Source: VXNE01 sp965200505
GTDB lineage: Bacteria; Pseudomonadota; Gammaproteobacteria; Pseudomonadales; Azotimanducaceae
Direction: 5' to 3'
Assembly: GCA_965200505.1 (NCBI GenBank)
Contig: OZ241343.1
Coordinates: 434,001-498,000 of the forward strand
DNA: 64,000 bases
Shown: in pieces, positions 44,094 to 51,263 of the stretch
How the letters are laid out: each line of letters opens with the position of its first letter
Position numbering within the stretch: the stretch's first letter is position 1
Position numbers and translations under genes: made by a program
The notes under the pieces: model-generated
Seen by the model: only the letters and a program-made list of their open reading frames with translations
What the model was told of the DNA's origin: nothing
Database searches by the model: none

Positions 44094-44327
44094 ATGCTCA
44101 CAGTCAACGTCCATCAAGCCAAGACCCAGCTCTCACGGCTCTTGGTCCAAGCCGAGGCCGGTGAGGAGGTGGTCATCGCCCGACGCGGTGAACCCGTGGC
44201 CCGGCTGGTGCCATGCCGCCCGGCAGGCAAGAGGCAACCCGATGCACTCAAAGGGAAAATCGCCATCCCGGAATCGTTTTGGGACCCGCTTCCAGACGAC
44301 GAGTTGCGGCTGTGGGAAGGGCGCTGA
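44094..44327 (+). CDS. Phd/YefM-type antitoxin
   Basis: 77 residues: MLTVNVHQAKTQLSRLLVQAEAGEEVVIARRGEPVARLVP is the usual Phd fold, which binds DNA and neutralises a toxin through its C-terminus (ESFWDPLPDDELRLWEGR). A toxin gene should follow, but only a few codons of one are left, so this is an orphan antitoxin. It may still regulate its promoter or neutralise a related toxin elsewhere. Confidence 0.85.
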   Translation: MLTVNVHQAKTQLSRLLVQAEAGEEVVIARRGEPVARLVPCRPAGKRQPDALKGKIAIPESFWDPLPDDELRLWEGR

Positions 44328-44331
44328 CCCG

Positions 44332-44376
44332 TACCCATTGCTCTTGGACACGGCTCACGGAGCGCCACCAACGTAA
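44332..44376 (+). pseudogene. Remnant of a PIN-domain toxin start
   Basis: Directly behind the antitoxin the frame reads YPLLLDTAHGAPPT and stops. LLLDT is the standard beginning of VapC-type PIN toxins, carrying the first catalytic Asp. TTG 44338 would be the start. All the rest of the toxin is missing; the next gene starts at 44451. Confidence 0.5.
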
Positions 44377-44450
44377 GAATCGACGCCCACTTGCCGAGTG
44401 CGGCGGGTTGGCGGAAACTTCGCGTAAGTTCCTCGCCAACGCGGCCGGCG

Positions 44451-45857
44451 ATGATCCATCAAGACCTGCTCGGTGCCATCGGCGACACGCCCATAGTGCG
44501 CCTCAACAAAGTCGTGGGGGTTTCGCCGCACGAGTTCTATGTGAAGCTGGAGAGCTTCAACCCCGGCCACAGCGTGAAGGATCGCGCGGCCTTGCGCATC
44601 GTCGAGGGGGCCGAGGCGCGAGGCGAGCTGCGGCCGGGCACCACGATCATCGAGGCCACCTCCGGCAACACCGGCCTCGGCCTCGCCATGATCGGCGCCA
44701 TCCGCGGCTATCCGGTGATGCTGGTGATGCCAGACAAGGTGAGCGAAGAGAAACGCGCCATCCTGCGCGCGTTCGGCGCCAAGGTCGTGGTGTGTCCCAC
44801 CTCGGTGGCGCCGGAGGATCCGCGCAGCTACTACTCGGTGGCGAAGAAGCTGGTCGAGATCACGCCGAACGCCTTCTACGCCAACCAATACTTCAACGCG
44901 GACAACCTGCTCGCGCACTATGAGCAGACCGCGCCGGAAATCTGGCGGCAGATGGCCGGCCAACTCGATTGCGTGGTGGCCGGCGTCGGCACCGGCGGCA
45001 CGTTGTCCGGCATCGGCAGGTGGTTCCGGGAACACCACCCCGAGGTGCGGATGGTGGGTGTGGACCCGGTGGGCAGCATCTTGGCGGATCTCTTTCACCA
45101 CGGCGAAGTGCGCGACCCGCCGCACACCTACAAGATCGAGGGGGTGGGGGAGGACATGCTGCCCGGCAACGTTCACTTCGATGTGATGGATGCCTTCGAG
45201 CGCGTCTCGGATGCGGAGGCGTTCGAGATGTGCCGCAGCCTCATCAAGGAGGAAGGCATTTGCGTGGGGCCATCGGCGGCGATGGCGGTGGTGGGCGCCG
45301 TGAAGCACGCGGCTTCCCTGAAGCAGGCCAGCCGTCTCCTAATCATCCTGCCAGACCACGGCCGCGCCTACCTGAGCAAGGCGTTCGACGAGCATTGGCT
45401 GAAGGAAAACGGCTTCTTGAACGACCCACTGGCCGGCCACACCATCGGCGACGTCATCCGCTCTCGGCCCCGCCCACCCGTGGTGACGGCGCATGTGGAG
45501 GACAGCGTCCACGAAGTGGTGCAGTTGATGAAGCGCCACGGCATCTCGCAAGCTCCGGTGTCCTCCGATGGCGAGATCGTGGGCGTCTTGGACGAATCGG
45601 ACTTGTTGTGGCCGTTGGTGGACGGGCGGCTTGAGCCGGGCGAGCCGGTGATCCACTTGATTAAGGGCAGCGTGATTTGGGCAACGCCCGGCGATTCCAT
45701 CGCCGCCCTGTTGTCGCAACTCGAGGAAGGCTTCTTCGCGCTGGTGCGGGAGGCCGACGAGACGTTGCACATCCTCACCAAGATCGACGTGCTCGACTAT
45801 GTGGGCACGACGCTTGGGGCACTTGGCAAGGCCTCCCACCCTCCGGACACCGCCTAG
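44451..45857 (+). CDS. Cystathionine beta-synthase / cysteine synthase-like PLP enzyme with CBS domains
   Basis: 468 residues. The PLP domain has the Schiff-base lysine K43 in SVKDRAALRI, EATSGNTGLGLAMIGAIRGYP and the phosphate loop GTGGTLSG. The C-terminal 130 residues form two CBS motifs (VHEVVQLMKRHGISQAPVSSDGEIVGVLDESDLL and a second near SVIWATPGDSIAALLSQLEEGF). This is the cystathionine beta-synthase layout, condensing serine or activated serine with homocysteine or sulfide. ATG 44451 is chosen by family length. Regulation by an adenosyl ligand on the CBS domains is possible. Confidence 0.9.
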   Translation: MIHQDLLGAIGDTPIVRLNKVVGVSPHEFYVKLESFNPGHSVKDRAALRIVEGAEARGELRPGTTIIEATSGNTGLGLAMIGAIRGYPVMLVMPDKVSEEKRAILRAFGAKVVVCPTSVAPEDPRSYYSVAKKLVEITPNAFYANQYFNADNLLAHYEQTAPEIWRQMAGQLDCVVAGVGTGGTLSGIGRWFREHHPEVRMVGVDPVGSILADLFHHGEVRDPPHTYKIEGVGEDMLPGNVHFDVMDAFERVSDAEAFEMCRSLIKEEGICVGPSAAMAVVGAVKHAASLKQASRLLIILPDHGRAYLSKAFDEHWLKENGFLNDPLAGHTIGDVIRSRPRPPVVTAHVEDSVHEVVQLMKRHGISQAPVSSDGEIVGVLDESDLLWPLVDGRLEPGEPVIHLIKGSVIWATPGDSIAALLSQLEEGFFALVREADETLHILTKIDVLDYVGTTLGALGKASHPPDTA

Positions 45858-45902
45858 CCAAAGCCCCGTTGGCAGAGGCGCGGCACTTAAGCGGCGCCGC
45901 GG

Positions 45903-47105
45903 TCAGAGCAATTGCGAGAGCAACGTGCGGGCGGGAACCACCAGCGGGCGCCCCGGTGATGCGAAGCAGTCCGCGTCCACAGGCTTCGCCGCGAGCGTCG
46001 CTTGGAACGCGAAAGGCGCCCCGAGTTGCCGTTGGAAGTGGCTCAGCGCCGAGCTCGCGGCAGCATCTTCGTGCTTCGCTTCCACCAAGAACCACGGCTC
46101 GCCGTCCCGAACCACCACGAAGTCCACCTCGCGTTTCTCCTTGTCGCGCAGATAGCCCAGCTCGAACGTGCCAAGGCCAAGGTCGTTCCAACCCTCCACC
46201 GCCTTCAAGAGGTGGCAGGCAACGAGCGTTTCGGTGCGTTGGCCCACATCGGCCACCATCGCCCAGTCGCGCAGATACCACTTCGGCTCCTTGCGCAGCG
46301 AGCGCGACACATTCTTGAACCACGGGCGCACCAGGAAACCCAGGTGGAGGTCGCTCAAGGTGGTGATCCAACGACGGACGGTGTCCGCGGACACGCGCAG
46401 CTGCCGCGCCAGATTCCCGAACACCAGTTGTTCGCCCGAGCGCTCGGTGAGGATGCGCACCAAAACTTCCAAGAGACCCAGCTGCTGAACGCCCGTGATT
46501 TCGCGGACGTCCTCACGCACCAGCTGCGCCGTTCGGGTGGACCGCCAACGGCGTGTGAACGGCAAGTTCCGGCGGAGGTAGGGCTCCGGGAAGCCACCGT
46601 GCCGCCAGAGGGCCTCGAAGTCCTCCTCCGCGATGGGCCGCGGCGCCCGGACGATCGTTTGCGGGGGCAGATTCGGTGCGACGATCTCCGCCACGGAGAA
46701 GGGGTGCATGCGGAAGGGGAAGTAGCGACCCATGAGGCTGTCGCCACCCCGCCGGTACACGTCCAAGCGGCTGCTGCCCGTGACCACGACCCGCACCCGC
46801 TCGCCGTAGGTGTCGAAGAAGCCCTTCAGGAACTGCTTCCAATGCGCGAACTTGTGCAGCTCGTCGAACAGCACCAGCGGCGGCTCGGCGCGGAGCCGGT
46901 CCAGTTCCGCTTCATCGGCCACGGCCCGCGGCCCGGCCAGCACCCGCTCGCGGTGGTCCAGGTCGTCCCAGTTCACATAGGCATCGGCGACGCGGCGGCC
47001 GGTGGTGGTCTTGCCAACCTGCCGCGGCCCACTCAGGAAGGCCATCTGGCGGTTGCGGGCGAAGTGTTCCCGGAGCAGGTGGTCGTAGAGCCTCGGCACC
47101 GACAT
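45903..47105 (-). CDS. AAA+ ATPase with DUF4143 (AAA_14 family)
   Basis: About 400 residues. Walker A LSGPRQVGKTTTGRR, Walker B-like PLVLFDELHK and sensor GSSRLDVYRRGGDSLMGRYFPFRMHPFS define AAA_14. The C-terminus is DUF4143, with REDVREITGVQQLGLLEVLVRILTERSGEQL and a nuclease-like end (LGYLRDKEKREVDFVVVRDGEPWFLVEAKHED), where ExK follows an Asp. Start MSVPRLYD at 47105 or ATG 47117. Function in these ATPases is unknown; they are common in accessory regions. Confidence 0.88.
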   Translation of the reverse strand: MSVPRLYDHLLREHFARNRQMAFLSGPRQVGKTTTGRRVADAYVNWDDLDHRERVLAGPRAVADEAELDRLRAEPPLVLFDELHKFAHWKQFLKGFFDTYGERVRVVVTGSSRLDVYRRGGDSLMGRYFPFRMHPFSVAEIVAPNLPPQTIVRAPRPIAEEDFEALWRHGGFPEPYLRRNLPFTRRWRSTRTAQLVREDVREITGVQQLGLLEVLVRILTERSGEQLVFGNLARQLRVSADTVRRWITTLSDLHLGFLVRPWFKNVSRSLRKEPKWYLRDWAMVADVGQRTETLVACHLLKAVEGWNDLGLGTFELGYLRDKEKREVDFVVVRDGEPWFLVEAKHEDAAASSALSHFQRQLGAPFAFQATLAAKPVDADCFASPGRPLVVPARTLLSQLL

Positions 47106-47123
47106 AACGGCGACCATTATCGT

Positions 47124-47161
47124 ATCTATCGTGGAATGGTCAAGACTATTCTACGATAGAT
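47124..47161. promoter_or_regulatory. 14-base inverted repeat upstream of the DUF4143 ATPase
   Basis: ATCTATCGTGGAAT (47124-47137) and ATTCTACGATAGAT (47148-47161) are inverted copies with one mismatch and a 10-base spacer. The segment is AT-rich against a GC-rich background. It covers the expected promoter of the ATPase, so it is a candidate operator. Confidence 0.55.
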
Positions 47162-47205
47162 GCGATTTTGGTCGGCACCACCCCCAGCGCCACGGCGAGG
47201 CTGCG

Positions 47206-47445
47206 TCAGTCTGATCGCGTGGCGTCCCGCAGCGCCGCGATTTCTTGCGCGGCGGCGCCTGTGCCCGGCCGTTCCCGGCCGGCACGGCGATACCAGTAAG
47301 CGGCGTTGTCCAAGTCTCCCTCCATGAGGTGGACGATGCCGTGCGCCCAACTTCCGTGCGCCGAGGCGTCCTGTTGCACGATTTTGTGCGCCGCCTCCCA
47401 ATCCCCGCCCTCCAGCAGGGCAATCACTTGGTCGCGTTCCTTCAT
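47206..47445 (-). CDS. Small conserved hypothetical protein
   Basis: 79-residue protein from ATG 47445 (longer frame to 47463): MKERDQVIALLEGGDWEAAHKIVQ ... HLMEGDLDNAAYWYRRAGRERP. It looks like a single TPR-like helical pair and is a recurring small protein in Proteobacteria without assigned function. No signal peptide is seen. Confidence 0.7.
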   Translation of the reverse strand: MKERDQVIALLEGGDWEAAHKIVQQDASAHGSWAHGIVHLMEGDLDNAAYWYRRAGRERPGTGAAAQEIAALRDATRSD

Positions 47446-47526
47446 CCTAAGCCTCCGAGCCACACGTCAAGCGTGGCGCATGGCCATGTTGCGGCTGCCG
47501 TGTGCGCCGGTCAACAGGCCGAACGC

Positions 47527-48411
47527 CTAGGCGGCCGGCCGCGGTTGCTGGCCGAGCAGCAACGCCTGCGCACCCTGCAACGCTTGTGTGAGCACCTTCA
47601 TGCACTCGCGCACCCGGGTCGTCGAGCGCAAGTCCGGATGCGTCAGCAGCCAAAGCTCACCGACGAAGAGCGGGGTGGTCCCGGCCGCCCGGACGAGACC
47701 CGGCTCCACATCCCCGATGGCGCATGGCAGTGGACCCACGCCCAAGCCGGCGCACAAGGCCGCAAGCTGCGTGGCGAGGTCCTGCGAGCGGGCGATCACG
47801 GGCACCTTCAGGAAGTCGCGCTGGCGCAACTCCGAGCGCAGTTCGGCCGGCGCTTCGAGCTCGACCCAGCCGGCCGGGCCGGCATCACGGCTGGCGGCGC
47901 TCTCGTATGCGGCCATGGCGAGGCGGCCCACCCGCCGGCCGATCAAGTGCTGTGGCGGGGTATTCGTGATGGAAAGGGCGCAATCCGCTTCGCGTTGCCC
48001 CACATCGGGGCGCATGGCGGCGGCCACGAACTCGATGTGAATGTCTGGCCAAGCGCGGGCAAAGCTGGCCATCGCCGGCATCACGACGTGGGCCACGGCG
48101 TCCGGCAAGGAAACGCGCAATGGCCCCGCCAAGCGTCTATCCGCCCCGGCCACGGTGCGCTCGATGTCCGCAATGCCGGCGGCGATCTGCTCCACCCGAG
48201 CCAGCACTTCCTCGCCGGTGGGGCTGATGCGCAGGCCGCCCGGGTTGCGATTGAAGAGCTTCACGTCCAACTGACGCTCGAAGTGTTCCAAGCGCCGCGT
48301 CACCGTGGAGGCGTGAACGTCGAGCGCCTGCGCCGCCCGCCGGACGGAGCCGGCGCGGGCCAGCACCGCGAAGAGCCGGAGATCATCCCAGTCGAGGTCG
48401 TTGGCGGCCAT
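47527..48411 (-). CDS. LysR-family transcriptional regulator
   Basis: 294 residues from ATG 48411 (AGGG close upstream). The DNA-binding helix-turn-helix is DLRLFAVLARAGSVRRAAQALDVHASTVTRRLEHFERQL; the remainder is the periplasmic-binding-like effector domain. It is divergent from the enoyl-CoA hydratase at 48715 with about 300 bases between, the classic LysR arrangement. It therefore probably controls that hydratase, responding to an acyl-CoA or related ligand. Confidence 0.9.
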   Translation of the reverse strand: MAANDLDWDDLRLFAVLARAGSVRRAAQALDVHASTVTRRLEHFERQLDVKLFNRNPGGLRISPTGEEVLARVEQIAAGIADIERTVAGADRRLAGPLRVSLPDAVAHVVMPAMASFARAWPDIHIEFVAAAMRPDVGQREADCALSITNTPPQHLIGRRVGRLAMAAYESAASRDAGPAGWVELEAPAELRSELRQRDFLKVPVIARSQDLATQLAALCAGLGVGPLPCAIGDVEPGLVRAAGTTPLFVGELWLLTHPDLRSTTRVRECMKVLTQALQGAQALLLGQQPRPAA

Positions 48412-48462
48412 TACCCTGCCTGTGCTGCTCATCGATGCGGCGTCATGGTACATCGCATAGAC

Positions 48463-48477
48463 GCAACATCGTGTTGC
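48463..48477. promoter_or_regulatory. Perfect dyad in the LysR-hydratase intergenic region
   Basis: GCAACATCGTGTTGC, six-base arms around TCG, is placed between the divergent genes. LysR proteins bind dyads of the form T-N11-A in such places, so this is a candidate operator. Confidence 0.5.
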
Positions 48478-48489
48478 TTTGTTACCATA

Positions 48490-48517
48490 TTGCACGTTTC
48501 GGTACTGGCCGTAACAT
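48490..48517 (+). promoter_or_regulatory. Candidate promoter toward the hydratase gene
   Basis: TTGCAC (48490-48495) and TAACAT (48512-48517) are 16 bases apart on the plus strand. The start of transcription would be near 48524, only about 16 bases before a terminator-like hairpin. Confidence 0.45.
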
Positions 48518-48539
48518 AGGCAGCGAATCCCCTCCCCTC

Positions 48540-48586
48540 GTAGGCTGCGTAGAGCCCGACCCTCGGGCTCTCCAGCCTACTTTTTT
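48540..48586 (+). terminator. Intrinsic terminator in the leader of the hydratase gene
   Basis: GTAGGCTG...CAGCCTAC and an inner GAGCCCGA-CCC-TCGGGCTC form a long stem, followed by TTTTTT at 48581-48586. It is oriented for plus-strand transcripts, but no plus-strand gene lies upstream. It therefore ends a short leader RNA, or acts as an attenuator ahead of ATG 48715. Confidence 0.75.
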
Positions 48587-48714
48587 CCGCTGCCGCCTCT
48601 CGCGCCGCCGGCTGCGCCGCCTGCCTTCCCCCGCACCGCTTGCCCATGCCGCCTTGCCTTGCGGAGCCTCGCCCTTCGCCCCATCATGGCCGAGTCTCCG
48701 CGACGAGGAAGGCC

Positions 48715-49509
48715 ATGTCCGGCCGGTACGAGAATCTCTCGGTCGAGCGCGACGGCCATGTCGCGCTGGTCACACTGAACCGCCCCGCCAAGGCGAATGC
48801 GCTCAACGGCACCCATCTGGCGGAAATTGAGGCGGTGGCCCTTGAGTTCCGCGACGATGCCGAGACCCGAGTGGTCGTGTTCACCGGCACCGGCAAGCAC
48901 TTCTCGTCCGGGGCCGATCTCACGGAGCGCCCAGCGCCATCGCCGGGCGGCCTGCTGCAGCGGCGGCGCGACCTGCGCATCGGCGAACGCGCCGTGCAAG
49001 CGATTTACGACATGGACCAAATCACCATCGCGGCGTGGAACGGCGGCGCCCTAGGCGGCGGCGCCTGCCTCGTCACGGCGATGGACTTCCGCATCGGCGC
49101 CGACGATTGCTTCATGCAGTATCCGGAAATCGACATCGGCGTGAACCTGATGTGGAAGAGCCTGCCGCTCGTCACGCGGCTCGCCGGCCCGGCCCGCGCC
49201 AAGCGGCTCGTGGCCGGCGGCGTGCGTGTGGCGGCTGAGACACTGCTTGAGTGGGGGCTGATCGACGAGCTGACGTCACGCCCCGGATTGCTCGACAAGG
49301 CCCGCGAGTGGGCAGACTTCTACGCCGCCAAGCCGCCCATCGCCGCACAGATGATTAAGCGCAGCGTGAATGTCATCGCATCCGCCATCGACACCGCTGT
49401 GATGCACATGGACGTGGACCAAAACCTGCTCACCGCCATGACGGAAGACCGCAAAGCCGCGCTCGAGGCGTACATGGCGAAGACGGCACCGACCTTCAGG
49501 GGGAACTAA
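48715..49509 (+). CDS. Enoyl-CoA hydratase/isomerase
   Basis: 264-residue crotonase-fold enzyme: VTLNRPAKANALNGTHL, GTGKHFSSGADLTERPA and WNGGALGGGACLVTAMDFRIG are the family blocks. ATG 48715 has GAGGAA five to six bases upstream. It lies divergent from the LysR regulator and after a leader terminator. The second hydratase follows 112 bases later on the same strand. Confidence 0.9.
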   Translation: MSGRYENLSVERDGHVALVTLNRPAKANALNGTHLAEIEAVALEFRDDAETRVVVFTGTGKHFSSGADLTERPAPSPGGLLQRRRDLRIGERAVQAIYDMDQITIAAWNGGALGGGACLVTAMDFRIGADDCFMQYPEIDIGVNLMWKSLPLVTRLAGPARAKRLVAGGVRVAAETLLEWGLIDELTSRPGLLDKAREWADFYAAKPPIAAQMIKRSVNVIASAIDTAVMHMDVDQNLLTAMTEDRKAALEAYMAKTAPTFRGN

Positions 49510-49621
49510 CCGGCCGACGAACGCGCTGGGTTGCCCGCCGCCCCACCAAGGTTTGACGGCTGCGCGGCACCACGGGGATACTGCGCCGCATCCCCCCACC
49601 ACCTTGAGAGGGCACACCCGC

Positions 49622-50452
49622 ATGGCTACGCTCGACACTGGCACCAACGAACTCCTTTGCGACCTGACGGACGGGGTCGCCACCGTCACGTTGAACAAGC
49701 CAGACAAGCGCAACGCCCTAGGCGATGTGCTCACGCCGGCGCTGCGGGCGATATTGCTCACGCTGGAAGCCGACCCGCGTTGTGACGCGGTGCTCATCAC
49801 CGGTGCCGGGCGCGCCTTCTGCGCCGGCGGGGATGTATCCGGCATGGGCGGCGGGGGCGGGGCGCCACCCGAAGGGCCGCAACCCACCGCGCAAGACCGG
49901 GTCCGCGCCCTCATTCACAAGCAGGAGACGCTCACCCTGCGCCTGCACGAGTTGGCGAAACCCACCATCGCGGCCCTGCCCGGCCCAGCCGCCGGCGCCG
50001 GGCTTTCCATCGCGCTCGCCTGCGATCTGCGAATCATGGCGGACTCGGCCTTCATCACCACGGCGTTCGCCAACATCGGCCTGTCCGGCGACTACGGCGG
50101 CAGTTGGCTGCTGACGCAGCTGGTCGGCCCCGCCGTCGCCAAAGACCTCTACCTGACGGCGCGTCGGGTGAGCGCCGACGAATGCTTGCGGCTCGGCATC
50201 GCCAACCGCGTCACCACCTTCGACGGGCTGCGCGAGGAGGCGCAAGCATTGGCCCGCCAATTGGCGAACGGGCCGCGCACCGCGCTGCGCTACATGAAGG
50301 AGAACATCAACCGAGCGCTCATGGCAGACTTCAAGACGTGCCTCGCCATGGAGGCGGACCGCCTGATTCGCTCGGCGGGCACGGACGACCATCGGGAAGC
50401 CGTGCGCGCCTTCATGGAGAAGCGTCCGCCGGCGTTCCGTCGCCCGGCCTAG
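49622..50452 (+). CDS. Enoyl-CoA hydratase/isomerase (PaaG-like)
   Basis: 276 residues. VTLNKPDKRNALGDVLTPAL, GAGRAFCAGGDVSGMGGGGG and LPGPAAGAGLSIALACDLRI are the conserved blocks; a glycine-rich insert GGGGGAPPEGPQPTAQDR follows the first oxyanion segment. Its stop overlaps the last four bases of the convergent membrane-sensor gene. Likely a partner of the upstream hydratase in one pathway. Confidence 0.9.
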   Translation: MATLDTGTNELLCDLTDGVATVTLNKPDKRNALGDVLTPALRAILLTLEADPRCDAVLITGAGRAFCAGGDVSGMGGGGGAPPEGPQPTAQDRVRALIHKQETLTLRLHELAKPTIAALPGPAAGAGLSIALACDLRIMADSAFITTAFANIGLSGDYGGSWLLTQLVGPAVAKDLYLTARRVSADECLRLGIANRVTTFDGLREEAQALARQLANGPRTALRYMKENINRALMADFKTCLAMEADRLIRSAGTDDHREAVRAFMEKRPPAFRRPA

Positions 50453-51180
50453 GCACCCTCTGGTTTCGCGGAACGCCGCACCGCCGAGAGGCCCATCGCC
50501 AGCGCCACCGCCACCAAGACGACGAGTGCCGCCACGGTGGCCAGGAACACTCGATTCAGGCGGTCTTGACGCGCCAACAGAGCGGCGATTTCCGCACTGG
50601 TGCGCTGTTCCATCGCTTGGACGAAACGCTGAATCGGCAGCATGATGTCGGCCTTCGCTTGGTGATAGGCCGGCGAGTGCAGCAGTTGCTGGGCGACATC
50701 CAGGTCGCCCGCGGCCACGGCGGCGAAGGCGTCGTTCTCCATCTCCGTCAGCAAGTTGGATTCGTCCTCGGCCGCCTCGAGCATCGTGAGCTCCGCCGCG
50801 GTGAAGCCGGCGTCCTGCATCAGGGTGCGCAGCGCCACCGCCTCGCCTGCGCCACGCGGCCGCTCCTCGGCCGCGGTGACTAGATCCCAGTACACCAAGT
50901 GGTAGTCCATGGGACGCGGCGCGGTGCCGTTGCGGATGTCCAAGACCTCTTGGAAGTGGCGGCGAAAGCGCTCATCGCCAGTGACGGCGTAGGTACGCGC
51001 CATGCGCGTCAAGTCGTCGGACGAATGGCGCAGTTCGGCGGCCAGGTCATGGGCGTCCTCGCGCTGCTGCCACTGGGCGACGATCACGTCCTCAATGGCC
51101 AGTTGACGCCAGACGATCACCGTGGCGACGCCAATCAGCGCCACCGCCGCCACCGTCATCCCCACCATTGCCTTCGCCAT
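50449..51180 (-). CDS. Membrane protein with four-helix sensor-like domain
   Basis: 243 residues. ATG 51180 has AGGAGG six bases upstream. Two membrane segments (AKAMVGMTVAAVALIGVATVIVW and VFLATVAALVVLVAVALAMGL) flank a periplasmic helical domain of about 160 residues resembling the ligand domains of chemoreceptors and CHASE3 sensors (HSSDDLTRMARTYAVTGDERFRRHFQEVLDIRNG). No cytoplasmic signalling domain follows, so it is either a stand-alone sensor or interacts with another protein. Confidence 0.72.
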   Translation of the reverse strand: MAKAMVGMTVAAVALIGVATVIVWRQLAIEDVIVAQWQQREDAHDLAAELRHSSDDLTRMARTYAVTGDERFRRHFQEVLDIRNGTAPRPMDYHLVYWDLVTAAEERPRGAGEAVALRTLMQDAGFTAAELTMLEAAEDESNLLTEMENDAFAAVAAGDLDVAQQLLHSPAYHQAKADIMLPIQRFVQAMEQRTSAEIAALLARQDRLNRVFLATVAALVVLVAVALAMGLSAVRRSAKPEGA

Positions 51181-51263
51181 CTTCCACCTCCTTGTCGCGC
51201 GGCGCATGAGGGCCGCCAAACTCGTATGTCACCCGCCACGCATCAGCACGGCCCCTTCACGCG

